A stretch of DNA of 54,310 nt from QQUD01 sp039029915 (GTDB lineage: Bacteria > Chloroflexota > Anaerolineae > Promineifilales > Promineifilaceae). The stretch is taken from contig JBCCFD010000002.1 in assembly GCA_039029915.1 (NCBI GenBank), positions 1-54,310 on the forward strand, read 5' to 3'. Shown piece after piece: positions 35,083-44,609 of this stretch (the stretch's first letter is position 1; each line of letters opens with the position of its first letter). The notes under the pieces were generated by a model, which was not told the origin of the DNA, made no database searches, and worked only from the letters and a program-made list of their open reading frames with translations. Made by a program: the position numbers and the translations under genes.

Positions 35083-35879
35083 CGAACGCGACGTGACCAA
35101 AAATCTTTGACTTCGATATTTGAGAGTGAATCATCAGCAGCTAGGAATTCAAGTAGCAGACGATTAAACTTGGCTTTTTCTTCCAGCATTGGGTAGTGAG
35201 CACAATCGTCGATTCTTAAAATCAACCGATTATCGGCCGTATTTTGAGTATTGTTTCCTTCGTAGGGCTGAACGATAGGGTCTTGGCCTCCCGAAAGGAG
35301 CATGATAGGGCAAGGGCAGTTGTCGAGGTAATTATTAAAATCTCGATTTTGAATCTCATCGACCAAACAGCGGACCGCTTCTTGGTCGATTTTGCGAAGC
35401 TCTTTGTCTACTTCGTCAAAACTAACGGCGCGATTGACAATTTTTGAGACGTAGTTGTCAAAGGTATTTTCGTTAATACGGCCGTCTAAATAAGACCCCT
35501 GAATAGGAATCGATATTAAAAACAGCTTTTGAAGCTGGTCGGGATATTTATTGGCAAAAGAAAGCCCAACGACGCCCCCTAATCCATGTCCAACGATGGT
35601 GAGCGGCTTTGTAATCTGCAGTTTGTCAATAAATTTATAAAGCAAGTCAACATAGGTATCGATGCTGTATAAATCTTTTGATTTTGTGGAATCGCCAAAT
35701 CCCCACAAATCCAAGGCGTAGGCCCGATAGTTGCGCGAAATGCCCTGCATAGCCGGCCACCAATAGCGCCATGACCCAATAAAGTCATGGATAAAGATAA
35801 TGGGCTTGCCGCGCCCTAATACCTCAAAATGTATGAGCTTGTCATCGTCTATTGTGGTAATGCTCATACCAACAAACAT
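35079..35879 (-). CDS. Alpha/beta-hydrolase-fold protein with missing nucleophile
   Basis: 266 residues (an inner ATG at 35867 is an alternative start). The fold is complete: oxyanion region PIIFIHDFIGSW, YALDLWGFGDSTK, acid SGGQDP, and CAHYPMLEE for the catalytic His. The nucleophile elbow reads VGHGLGG: the Ser of GxSxG is Gly99, encoded GGA. It is therefore probably not a Ser hydrolase. It could bind rather than cleave its ligand. It is the last gene of the signalling cluster, 9 bases after the receiver gene, and is paralogous to the intact hydrolase at 43380-44207. Confidence 0.88.
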   Translation of the reverse strand: MFVGMSITTIDDDKLIHFEVLGRGKPIIFIHDFIGSWRYWWPAMQGISRNYRAYALDLWGFGDSTKSKDLYSIDTYVDLLYKFIDKLQITKPLTIVGHGLGGVVGLSFANKYPDQLQKLFLISIPIQGSYLDGRINENTFDNYVSKIVNRAVSFDEVDKELRKIDQEAVRCLVDEIQNRDFNNYLDNCPCPIMLLSGGQDPIVQPYEGNNTQNTADNRLILRIDDCAHYPMLEEKAKFNRLLLEFLAADDSLSNIEVKDFWSRRVR

Positions 35880-35888
35880 ACCTCGCTA

Positions 35889-36260
35889 TCAACCAGCCAG
35901 TTTCAAAATCTTGTTGATTTTTTCAACAAGTTCATCAGGTGAAAATGGCTTCAAAATATAATCAGATGCACCTGCTTCAATGCCAGTTTGAATTTCAGTA
36001 TCTTGCCCTTTAGCAGATAAAAAGATCACGGGAATGTTAGCGGTGTGTTCAATCTCTTTAAGACGCCTACACGCTTCGTATCCCGTCATACGCGGCATTC
36101 GAACATCCATTAAAATAATGTCAAATGTGTCTGATTGCGCTTTTTCTACTGCCGCCGCACCGTCCTCAACGCTTGTTACATCAAATCCATTAAATTGGAG
36201 CGTAAGCACAACCAGATCGCGAATGTCTTTGTCGTCTTCAGCAATTAAAATCTTAGTCAT
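35889..36260 (-). CDS. Single-domain response regulator (CheY-like)
   Basis: 123 residues from ATG 36260, chosen because it begins exactly at the receiver fold (MTKILIAEDDKD). Phospho-acceptor Asp52 in ILMDVRMPRMTG, acidic pair AEDD, and switch/Lys residues FLSAK and LKPF are intact. No output domain, so it acts by protein contact or as a phosphate shuttle. Its start overlaps the sensor-kinase stop by 8 bases, making it the obvious partner of that kinase. Confidence 0.93.
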   Translation of the reverse strand: MTKILIAEDDKDIRDLVVLTLQFNGFDVTSVEDGAAAVEKAQSDTFDIILMDVRMPRMTGYEACRRLKEIEHTANIPVIFLSAKGQDTEIQTGIEAGASDYILKPFSPDELVEKINKILKLAG

Positions 36261-39200
36261 AAGTGGGATCACCATCCTCAACAACGACCGGTAAGTTGAA
36301 GGTGAATTTACTACCAATACCAAATTCACTTTGTACAATTAATCGGCCACCGTGCATTTCAACTAAGCTTTGCACGATTGCCAATCCTAACCCCGTACCG
36401 GAAACTTTTTGTACATCGGGGTTTTCTGACCGGTAAAATCGGTCAAATATTTTTGATAAATTATCGTCTGAAATTCCAATACCATTATCTTCGACTGAAA
36501 CGTAAACAAACTGGCCGCTTGTCGTTGCAGAAATAATTACTTTTCCATTTTCGTTGGTGTAGTTGAAGGCGTTATCAAGCAGATTGGTGAGGATTTGTGA
36601 TACCCTTCGCTGATCTGCGCTAACGAGCGGCAGACTGGGATCAAATCGTTTGTCTACCTGAAGCGTTTTACCTTCATCATGGATACGGCCGATTAAATGG
36701 TTGTTGACAATTTGGTCAATGAGTTGGGGGATGTCTAACGGCCGTAAATCAAGGGTCGTCTTCCCCGTTTCAATGCGTGAAATGTCAAGCAAATCATTAA
36801 CCAACATGTGTAAACGTTCAGCATTGCTTTTTATGACATTGAGGAACTGATTTTGGGCATCTGAGAACGTGCCGGCTGCTCCCATCAACATCAAATCAAC
36901 ATACCCCTTGATTGAAGTCATAGGGGTTCGTAATTCATGAGAAACGGTTGAAACAAACTCATTCTTGAGCTGCTCAACCTCTACTTCCTTTGTTACATCC
37001 CGGAAGATAGATACCGTTCCATAAAATTGCTTGTCTGAAATAACTGGTGAGAGCTTGACATTAATGAACTTGTCTTCAATTTGTAGTTGGTCAGACAAAA
37101 AGATGCCCGCTTCAATTCGATCCGAGTTTTTCCCCCAATCTTCAATGGCTGCTAGCCACGATTCTTCAAAATGGCTGAAGAGCCCCAAGAGCTGATTGAT
37201 TGGACGGTCTTTAAGCTGATCGCGTGGCATCGTTAAGATAGTGCAGGCAGAATGATTGACCATTTCAATAATGTTTCGCTCGTTAGAGACCAGTACCCCA
37301 TCAGCCATACTTTCCAGAACCGCTTCCAGATTGGCTTTTTGAATGATCTCATTACGTAGTGCTGAACCTAACCGTTCCGCCTGATCAAAAATAAGCTGGT
37401 AAAGTTGCGCATTATTAATGGCATTGGCGACTTGAATCGTGGCCGCTTCCACCAAATCGAGCTGTTTAGCCGTAAAAGCAGACTTTTCTGAGTGGAACAG
37501 CATCAAAACACCAAACACCTCATCATTCGAGATGAGCGGCAAGCCTAAAACAGATTTATGATGACGGCTTTTTGGCAAATCTATCCAGCGAGGGTCTTCT
37601 TCGGTGTCATGAACAATCACAGCCGAGCGATTATCAATAATCCAGCCGGCCAAACCCTCAGTTTTTTTCAAACCACTGGGGATACCTTTATTGCTTGTCG
37701 GCATATTGGCCTCACCTAGCGAGGCCCTAAAGTAAAGCTCTCCGCTAGGTTGGTCAATGAGCAGGATAATACCCTGTTTGGCATTGGCTACTTCATTTAC
37801 CAGGGCTAATGCTTGGGTCATCACGCGGTCTTGATCGAGGCTGCGTGAAAGCTCGGACGTGATCCGGAGCAAAATGTTGACCCGTTCGTTCTGCTGGTTA
37901 AGTTCCTGAGTGCGGCCAGCCACCCGTGAATCTAGCTCTTCATTAAAATAGCGTAGCTCGTTAATCAAGTTGGCATTTTGTAAGCCAATAGAAACTTGGA
38001 CACCATAGAGAGAACCCCATGAAATGTCACGATGAGTAAACCGGAATCGATTTTTAAGGTCGGCTAACATCAAAACGCCGATGGCTTCACCGTCTTTAGT
38101 TAAAGGGATGCCCAGCAAAGCCTGAATTTGGTCAGCTTTTGGCAGGCTGATAACAAACGGGCTGTTAGAGGCATCGTTTATAAATTGAGTCTCGTTACGC
38201 TGCAGAACGTGACTGACAAAACTGTCTCGATTGAAACGACCAAGCTGCGTGCCAATGAAATCCTTAGCGTTTTTGCCTTTTGCGGCGGAGCCAATTAGCG
38301 TGTTGTTGGTAATTTGCCAAATATAAGCGCCATCCACGTTAAAAATGTGAATGGCCTCTGAGCAAATTAGGTCGATAACGCGGTCTTGATCAAGTGTGAA
38401 ATTAATAGCGAGATTGACATTGCCAAGGGAGGTATAAAATTGCTCTCGTTCGTAGGTATCTTCAAAGATTAGGGCAATTTCTAAGGCTGAGCTTGCTTGG
38501 GTTCGGATCGCATTCAGCAGGCGAAGCTCATCATCATCTAACCCTTGATCGACTTTTTGTTTGATAATTTGGATAAGACCATAAATCTCATCTGATTTTA
38601 CTAATGGCAGCAGGGCGCTTTGATAATCGGTGGGCGTATCGATCCAACGGGGTGGCGGCAAGCAGTCGAGTTGATCTAAATCAACGATTTTTATGGTTCG
38701 TTGATTAAAGATGGTTAGAATTTCGCTGTTGTCAGCCAGGGAAACGGCCGTGTTTATTCGCGTTGGGGCATCTCCGATAGCCTTTGTGGCAAACTCATGC
38801 AGAAGTTCCAATTCCTGCGCCTGTTCGTGCCACTGATAAATGGTATATCCATCTGCATTGACCGCCTGAAGCATATATTGCCCCAAAATCGTTAACGTTT
38901 GTTTCCGGTCAACCGTGCTGGACAGCGCCTGGCTGGTATTAAATAGAATCTCAAGCTCTCGATTTTGAGTAGAAGATTCCTCAATAAGCTGGGCATTTTC
39001 AATAAGTGATGCGGCCACTTGGGCATAAAGGGTTACAGCCTGCATCATTGAATAATCAGGGCGAAGCCCGCTAAGCGGTTTGGCTAAATTAATCAGGCCA
39101 ATTTTGTTTTGTTGCGTATCTAACAGTGGAATACAGAATAAATCGCTGTTTTGCCAGCCATTAACTTTTGAGTTTTTTGGTTGGGGGGTAGAACCGTTGG

Positions 39201-39852
39201 GAGAAGATAACTGTTCTTGTAACCAATCCGTTTCAGTTGGAATGAAGTAGCAATTACCATGTTGGTGCTTTTGCAGCGCTTCATCATGAAATAAATCAAG
39301 CCAAAATTGATTAGAAAAGTCTCGATTTTCTTTGGTTCCTTCGATTCCTTCAGTTGATACCGTTTGAGTGGGATGAAATGATTCATTTCGCAAACTTAAT
39401 TCAACCCAATCCCACCCAATTGATTGAAGGCCATCGATGACGGCTTTTAGCTTTTCGTCTAGGCTCGATTCATTGTTGATTCGGGTCAATGTTGATAGTT
39501 GATTAACAATTTGTGTATCGAGAGAAGATTGGGATTGTTGTTGGACAACTGAAATTTGAATCGGGGACGGTTGGTCTACTAGCAGCGGTTTTGAACTAAA
39601 TTGATAATGATTATTTAGATAGGGGATGGTGACGGAGTAAGGAGGCGTCAGAAGAGAGGATAGTTCTAAAGTCGATGGAAAAAGTTCAGATAATGAAGAA
39701 AAGGTGATAGGGTCGTCAAGAAGCAAAATTTCTTTTGCCGCTTGATTTATAAATACAACTGTGCCATCTTTTTCGATGATAAGAATACCTTCGCGCAAAC
39801 CATCTAAAATTGTCCAGACAGTTTCGGAGGTGAATGTGCCAGTCATGTGCAT
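36253..39852 (-). CDS. Very large multi-GAF/PAS sensor histidine kinase
   Basis: 1199 residues. N-terminal PAS (about 12-70, TILDGLREGILIIEKDGTVV), then four GAF-like regions (about 120-300, 310-470, 490-645, 695-835) with a coiled coil near 655-700. A second PAS (about 850-945) follows, then HisKA with His972 (STVSHELRTPMTSIKG) and HATPase with N box LLDNAFNYTNENG, VEDNGIGIS and GTGLGLAI. No membrane helix is seen. The many GAF domains suggest several small ligands or proteins are sensed in the cytosol. Flanked by receivers on both sides (24 bases before, 8-base overlap after), it is the hub of the cluster. Confidence 0.93.
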   Translation of the reverse strand: MHMTGTFTSETVWTILDGLREGILIIEKDGTVVFINQAAKEILLLDDPITFSSLSELFPSTLELSSLLTPPYSVTIPYLNNHYQFSSKPLLVDQPSPIQISVVQQQSQSSLDTQIVNQLSTLTRINNESSLDEKLKAVIDGLQSIGWDWVELSLRNESFHPTQTVSTEGIEGTKENRDFSNQFWLDLFHDEALQKHQHGNCYFIPTETDWLQEQLSSPNGSTPQPKNSKVNGWQNSDLFCIPLLDTQQNKIGLINLAKPLSGLRPDYSMMQAVTLYAQVAASLIENAQLIEESSTQNRELEILFNTSQALSSTVDRKQTLTILGQYMLQAVNADGYTIYQWHEQAQELELLHEFATKAIGDAPTRINTAVSLADNSEILTIFNQRTIKIVDLDQLDCLPPPRWIDTPTDYQSALLPLVKSDEIYGLIQIIKQKVDQGLDDDELRLLNAIRTQASSALEIALIFEDTYEREQFYTSLGNVNLAINFTLDQDRVIDLICSEAIHIFNVDGAYIWQITNNTLIGSAAKGKNAKDFIGTQLGRFNRDSFVSHVLQRNETQFINDASNSPFVISLPKADQIQALLGIPLTKDGEAIGVLMLADLKNRFRFTHRDISWGSLYGVQVSIGLQNANLINELRYFNEELDSRVAGRTQELNQQNERVNILLRITSELSRSLDQDRVMTQALALVNEVANAKQGIILLIDQPSGELYFRASLGEANMPTSNKGIPSGLKKTEGLAGWIIDNRSAVIVHDTEEDPRWIDLPKSRHHKSVLGLPLISNDEVFGVLMLFHSEKSAFTAKQLDLVEAATIQVANAINNAQLYQLIFDQAERLGSALRNEIIQKANLEAVLESMADGVLVSNERNIIEMVNHSACTILTMPRDQLKDRPINQLLGLFSHFEESWLAAIEDWGKNSDRIEAGIFLSDQLQIEDKFINVKLSPVISDKQFYGTVSIFRDVTKEVEVEQLKNEFVSTVSHELRTPMTSIKGYVDLMLMGAAGTFSDAQNQFLNVIKSNAERLHMLVNDLLDISRIETGKTTLDLRPLDIPQLIDQIVNNHLIGRIHDEGKTLQVDKRFDPSLPLVSADQRRVSQILTNLLDNAFNYTNENGKVIISATTSGQFVYVSVEDNGIGISDDNLSKIFDRFYRSENPDVQKVSGTGLGLAIVQSLVEMHGGRLIVQSEFGIGSKFTFNLPVVVEDGDPTYD

Positions 39853-39876
39853 TAATCACCATTTCAACCTAATGGT

Positions 39877-40764
39877 CTAATGATTGTTCCTTTGGTCTAT
39901 CCGCCGAAGTTCAGCGGCCATCTCGGTGATTTCACGGATATCCGAGAATTGCTGAGATTTTTCAGAAACGACACCGATTGATAGCTTCATCAACGGCGCA
40001 ATATCTCCATTAGGTAGCTCTATCCCTCCTTGTTCACGATCCATAAAATTGTAATGAGATAAAATACCTTCGTTAAATCGGGTTCTAATTTTTTCAACGA
40101 GTGTTTGAATGTTTTCTGTCGTTGTAATTAGAATGAATGTATCGTTGCTGGGATGGCCAATAAAATCATCAACCGTACCCAGCTCATCAACGACTTCATT
40201 GAGAAGCATTGATGTAAAGCGCAGGACCTCATCACTTGTTACAAAGCCATAGACATCCTTAAATGGACTGTAATTGTCAATGACCATATGTAAATAAGAC
40301 CAATCTTGGGCGCTCATCAGCGTCCTAAGTTCATCCTCAATAAGCCGACTACTGGGCAATCCCGTAATCGGATCGGTCATATTTTGTCGTTTATGGGTGG
40401 AAATGGATTGACGAACGCGAAGTTTAAGCTCTTCAATATCAAATGGCTTCGTAATATAATCGTCGGCCCCTAATTCTAAGCCCGCAATTTTATCGCTGCG
40501 TTCGTCCCGCTGAGTTAAAAAGATGATGGGGATATATTTGGTGCGACTAGTTGTGCGTAGTTTCTCACAGACCGCAAACCCATCCATGTCGGGAAGCATA
40601 ATGTCGAGGACGATAAGGTCGGGTAGTTTTTTCCGACAAATTTCCATCGCTTCGCTTCCTCGTGCCGCGACTTCAACGAGGTAACCTTGCCCCGTAAAGA
40701 AGATCCGCAGCATATTGGAAATATCAAAATCATCTTCAACTATCAATATACGGCCGTTGCTCAT
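39877..40764 (-). CDS. Response regulator with degenerate GGDEF domain
   Basis: 295 residues. Receiver (1-120) with Asp54 (LIVLDIMLPDMDGF) and FLTQ/TKPF switch residues intact. It is followed by a nucleotide-cyclase-like domain (about 133-290: DPITGLPSSRLIEDELRTLM). The signature loop that should read GGDEF reads HPSNDTF, so it cannot make cyclic di-GMP; it may act as a binding or dimerisation module. It lies 24 bases upstream of the sensor kinase and 22 bases after the reductase gene. Confidence 0.88.
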   Translation of the reverse strand: MSNGRILIVEDDFDISNMLRIFFTGQGYLVEVAARGSEAMEICRKKLPDLIVLDIMLPDMDGFAVCEKLRTTSRTKYIPIIFLTQRDERSDKIAGLELGADDYITKPFDIEELKLRVRQSISTHKRQNMTDPITGLPSSRLIEDELRTLMSAQDWSYLHMVIDNYSPFKDVYGFVTSDEVLRFTSMLLNEVVDELGTVDDFIGHPSNDTFILITTTENIQTLVEKIRTRFNEGILSHYNFMDREQGGIELPNGDIAPLMKLSIGVVSEKSQQFSDIREITEMAAELRRIDQRNNH

Positions 40765-40786
40765 GTGCTAATCCTTGGCGAATATG

Positions 40787-41911
40787 CTATATAACTATTT
40801 GTTCACGCTCATAAATCGCTTGAGTCGCATTCTTTTTCTTTGACTGGCTGTGGGTTTTTATGAGGGCTACTTCTTGGTCGGTGATAGCGCGTTCGAAACT
40901 TCTAAACCCACCAAGTTCGAAGCCATGTCGCTTAGCGATTGTATCAATTGTCTGAACTTGCGACAATGAAATATCTTTGCCGAGCGTGAAAGATTCGTAA
41001 CGATTTTCCAGAGCCAGTGCTATCGTTTCTGCCATGCAGGCGTATGCCATTTGCGGAGGGAATCCAAAGTTGAAACCAAAATCAACATCACCGGGTACTT
41101 TTGCCATGCCCCCTTCAATAACCAAAATATCAGGGCGTTTTTGAGCCACTTCCAAAGAAATATCGCGAGGTCTTGCGACATCACATATCACAGCCCCCGT
41201 TTTTAAATGTTCGGGTTCAATAATGGCATCAATAGCGCTTGTCACGGTAATGATTAAATCAGCCTTCCGAATGGCATTAATTTCTGTTGAGGTTTGAATT
41301 GCTGCCTGCCCATTCCCTGTAGATTTTTGGGCTACTTCTGTCAGCTTATCTTGGCGTCGTCCCACCAAAACAAGCTCTTTGACGTCAGGAGCGAGAAGCT
41401 GCGCACAAACCGCGCCAATGGCGCCTGTTGCCCCAACAACGGCGGCTGTTGCCTGTTTTAGGGGTATATCCATCTGTGCAGACGCTTCATGAATCGCCTG
41501 AACGGCTAAAGCAATTGTGTAGCTGTCACCGGTCGTCACTGGGATATTGAGGTTCTTGGCAATTGTCATTCCGCCATCGCCTACGACTGAGGTAAATGCA
41601 CCCAGTCCTAAAATGTCTGCGCCAAGACGTTCGGCAAAGCGACCCGTTTGAATAATTTTGCGGTACACAATTGATGGGGGTAGGCTCATCATCCGTTTTG
41701 GGGTAAGCGGGCAAGCGACAAACCAACCGTTCACTTTACGGCCGTTTGCTTGCGATTGAATCCCATTAATGTCCGATATAAACACAGGCGGAAAGAAGAG
41801 AGACAAGTAATCAATTAACCAAGCTGGGAGCTTGCCCAACATTGGGAATTTCCGGCTAACATCCCGTTTAGGGTCAATCGGATGAATAATGAATGCAAAC
41901 GTATTTTTCAT
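40787..41911 (-). CDS. Acyl-ACP-reductase-like oxidoreductase (AAR family)
   Basis: 374 residues; the cyanobacterial long-chain acyl-ACP reductase has about 340. Shared features: LGLGAFTSVV, VTTGDSYTIALAV, nucleotide motif VVGATGAIGAVCAQLL (residues 158-173), MAYACMAETIALALE with Cys292 (equivalent to the acyl-accepting Cys near 294 in the Synechococcus enzyme), and the C-terminal SFTLGKDISLSQVQTID region. AAR makes fatty aldehydes from acyl-ACP with NADPH. No aldehyde-deformylating oxygenase is present here, so any aldehyde must have another fate. The identification by recalled similarity is good; the substrate is inferred. Confidence 0.75.
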   Translation of the reverse strand: MKNTFAFIIHPIDPKRDVSRKFPMLGKLPAWLIDYLSLFFPPVFISDINGIQSQANGRKVNGWFVACPLTPKRMMSLPPSIVYRKIIQTGRFAERLGADILGLGAFTSVVGDGGMTIAKNLNIPVTTGDSYTIALAVQAIHEASAQMDIPLKQATAAVVGATGAIGAVCAQLLAPDVKELVLVGRRQDKLTEVAQKSTGNGQAAIQTSTEINAIRKADLIITVTSAIDAIIEPEHLKTGAVICDVARPRDISLEVAQKRPDILVIEGGMAKVPGDVDFGFNFGFPPQMAYACMAETIALALENRYESFTLGKDISLSQVQTIDTIAKRHGFELGGFRSFERAITDQEVALIKTHSQSKKKNATQAIYEREQIVI

Positions 41912-42002
41912 AACGGATTCCTCATAATGGGGTTAGATGTTCTTCCGCGCTAGAGTTGCAATACAGAACAATGAAGTGCAACTTCAAAATACGCAATAAG
42001 AC

Positions 42003-43286
42003 TTACGTCCCGTCTTTACGAGGATAGAGCCTTGGGTAGTCATATTTATCAGAGTATGGATGATGATCGCTTTGTTCATAAGAAACATTTTTCGTAATAA
42101 TATGTTTCTCGTCGGTGGCAATAAGTACCACATCTGATTCAATCATACGGGCGGCATAAAAAGTGTGGCCTGAACTAATTCGGCAGTGATGCCCAACACA
42201 GCCACCTAAAATAAGCATGTTGGTATCTTCCAATTTGCCCTGAAGCGTAAAGGTTCGTAGTGGCCCACCTAAAATATTAAAGTCAGTAAATGTGTTGCCT
42301 GCGCCAATAAATGAGTCGCGGCCAACGACACAGAGCTGTAAACAACTATTTTGAGCAACTGAAGTATCTTCCATCAGCGTCGTCATAAACATGGACGCCC
42401 TAAAGGGTAAAAAGCACCCATCCCCAATCACGCTGAGCATGAGCTGACATCCCTGTGAGACGGTGACATTATCACCAATCATGCAGTTATCAATGACGGC
42501 GCCCGCTCCAATTGTAACGTTATCCCCAATCGTTGTGACGCCGTGAATAACGGCCGTTGGGTCAATGTTGCAATTTTTACCAATGATGACGACTTCAGAG
42601 TTAGAAATGACGTGTTTCTGCTCGATAACTGATTTCCAGAGGATTTTTAGTTTTTTCTGCCAGCTCTTATTGATGGCATCTTCTGAATCAACGCCGCGTG
42701 TAAACACGCCAAATAAAATGTTTGCGACAAACAAGTGTACCCAATTATCAATCGTGACAAAAACATTTTCAGGCAGCCAATAAATCAGATCGCCAAACTC
42801 TGTCGCCATGTAAGGAGGGATGTGATAGTAGCCTCGCTCACGCGGTTTTGTGTCAACAATAATAGGCCGTGCTTCTTTGTACTGGCTAAATCCAGCTGGT
42901 AAATACCACAGTTCAGCAAGGTAAACATCATCCTTTTTGACAAGATTGGATGATAAAGGGAGAACGTGCTTCTTAATGGCGGGATCATCGGCCTTAAAGG
43001 CGAGTTGACATGGTCCACCTTCCGCTAAGGCTAAATCGTGAAAAGTATCAAGCAACGCTTTGTTAAAAAATAGGTTGTCCCGATGCATGATAGTTAAGGT
43101 TGCATCGGATTCAAGCTTTTCAGCGATCTTGATATCTGGATATTCACGCTCTTCTTCGATAATGTATTTTTCGTTAAGAAGATCGCGTTGCCATAACCAT
43201 AGGGGTTTATTCTGAACCTGCAAGTCACGAGCGGATTCATTAAATGGGGCTATGTGATTGCTATCGTTGAGGATAATTCGTCTCAT
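42003..43286 (-). CDS. Left-handed beta-helix protein (hexapeptide repeats)
   Basis: 427 residues. The C-terminal half (about 230-400) consists of hexapeptide repeats ([LIV]GxxxI pattern: VIIGKNCNIDPTAVIHGVTT, IGDNVTIGAGAVIDNCMIGD) ending in AARMIESDVVLIAT, a fold typical of acyl- and sugar-phosphate transferases. The N-terminal 225 residues vaguely recall nucleotidyltransferase or GlmU-like proteins (RRIILNDSNHIAPFNESARD) but without a clear GxGTRxxP signature. Possibly an acyltransferase or scaffold acting with the neighbouring reductase and hydrolases. 91-base gap to the reductase. Confidence 0.75.
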   Translation of the reverse strand: MRRIILNDSNHIAPFNESARDLQVQNKPLWLWQRDLLNEKYIIEEEREYPDIKIAEKLESDATLTIMHRDNLFFNKALLDTFHDLALAEGGPCQLAFKADDPAIKKHVLPLSSNLVKKDDVYLAELWYLPAGFSQYKEARPIIVDTKPRERGYYHIPPYMATEFGDLIYWLPENVFVTIDNWVHLFVANILFGVFTRGVDSEDAINKSWQKKLKILWKSVIEQKHVISNSEVVIIGKNCNIDPTAVIHGVTTIGDNVTIGAGAVIDNCMIGDNVTVSQGCQLMLSVIGDGCFLPFRASMFMTTLMEDTSVAQNSCLQLCVVGRDSFIGAGNTFTDFNILGGPLRTFTLQGKLEDTNMLILGGCVGHHCRISSGHTFYAARMIESDVVLIATDEKHIITKNVSYEQSDHHPYSDKYDYPRLYPRKDGT

Positions 43287-43379
43287 TTATCTTCTACAAA
43301 GTGTCAAAAATTATTTTAACAATAGAGTTGCAATCGTACGAGCAACTAACTTAGGTAATTAGTCTTTATGGCAGACCGA

Positions 43380-44207
43380 CTACATCATTGCTAAGTCTGT
43401 TTGAGCTGTTCCATTCATCAAGAATGAAGTCATTGTTTTTAGAAATTCATCAGGTTCATCCGTCATTGGGAAATGACGTGAATTTTCAAACATTGTGATT
43501 TTGCTATTACCAACAGACTGTTTTAATAATTCGCTATTTGTAGGTGAGACAATATTGTCGTTAGCACCGTAAATGCCAAGAATGGGAAGGTCGAGATTGG
43601 CCAAAGCGTTACGTAGGTCGGTTTCGCGTAAATCACCGATACTTTTGAAAAATGATTCGATTGTTGTTCTTTGGACATCTCTAAAGATCATGCCGCGAAC
43701 GGCCGTGGAGTCGCCTGCAAGTAAAATATGCATAATTGAATGGAGTACAAATGGATAACGCCATACCAATTTTGCAATTGAACTATTGCCAGCAAGTCGA
43801 AGAATGGGATTTAAGGAGTGGCCAACAATAGGTGACCCGACAACAGCAACTTTATCAACCCGTTCTGGGTAAGTCAGCGCCATTTGCAAAGCGACTGTAC
43901 CCCCCATTGAATGACCAAAAATTGGGGCTTGCCTTATTCCAAGCGCATTCATAAATTGATGAACCATTTCAACATAGCTATCAATCTGAAAGGTTGATTT
44001 TGCACTGCCATTGACCGTTTTGGAAGAGTCTCCAAATCCCCAAAAATCTAAGGCGTAGACCCGAAATTGCTTTGTCTTTGCTAAGGCAATCATTTGATCG
44101 CGCCAAACATCCCAAGAATTTATCCAACCATGCAGTAGGATAATGGGTTTCCCACGACCAATTGATTCATAATGTAATATGCCTTGCTCAGTGACAATTG
44201 AACTCAC
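43380..44207 (-). CDS. Alpha/beta hydrolase with intact catalytic Ser
   Basis: 275 residues from a GTG at 44207 preceded by GAGG at a suitable distance. Oxyanion HGW (26-28), YALDFWGFGDSSK, nucleophile elbow FGHSMGG with Ser100, acid in YGANDNIV, and His in SRHFPM. It is a probable esterase, lipase or thioesterase of broad type. It is clearly paralogous to the Ser-less protein at 35079-35879 (shared YALDxWGFGDSxK). The start is about 400 bases from the GTPase gene. Confidence 0.9.
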   Translation of the reverse strand: MSSIVTEQGILHYESIGRGKPIILLHGWINSWDVWRDQMIALAKTKQFRVYALDFWGFGDSSKTVNGSAKSTFQIDSYVEMVHQFMNALGIRQAPIFGHSMGGTVALQMALTYPERVDKVAVVGSPIVGHSLNPILRLAGNSSIAKLVWRYPFVLHSIMHILLAGDSTAVRGMIFRDVQRTTIESFFKSIGDLRETDLRNALANLDLPILGIYGANDNIVSPTNSELLKQSVGNSKITMFENSRHFPMTDEPDEFLKTMTSFLMNGTAQTDLAMM

Positions 44208-44609
44208 GACGACCTCAGAAGATTGTTATTAACTCCATCTTAGATTAAAAAACTTACGAATACAGTAAAAAACTTAATAATCCTACTGCATTGTGAGGGT
44301 CCCTTCACTTCTCCAAATTGAAATTCTAGCTCAAACTCTTCCCCAAGTTTATCACTAAACCTTGCGAGGTGTTTGATACTTTTCGATGGTGAATTTTGAA
44401 AAGACAACAAACGAACATTTATCAATTTAAATAGTATCATTAGCTGGCTTTTATCATGGTGAAGAGCAGGTAAAGAGGATGTAAATGAAACGTTAAGTGA
44501 AGCGATTTAACACTGATTTTTACAAGAAAAACAAAAACGTACCATCAATAAAATATCAGAGATAGTACGCTAGTTTTAGAGCTGGTGTATAGTTTTGGAT
44601 TGCTAGAAT
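44208..44609. other. Gap between hydrolase and GTPase genes
   Basis: 402 bases, AT-rich. I see no convincing gene, hairpin or promoter. A 66-codon open frame on the minus strand lacks a ribosome-binding site and family resemblance. Confidence 0.5.

Noticed and set aside
44240..44440. 66-codon minus-strand ORF
   Set aside because: No ribosome-binding site, no recognisable features, AT-rich spacer.
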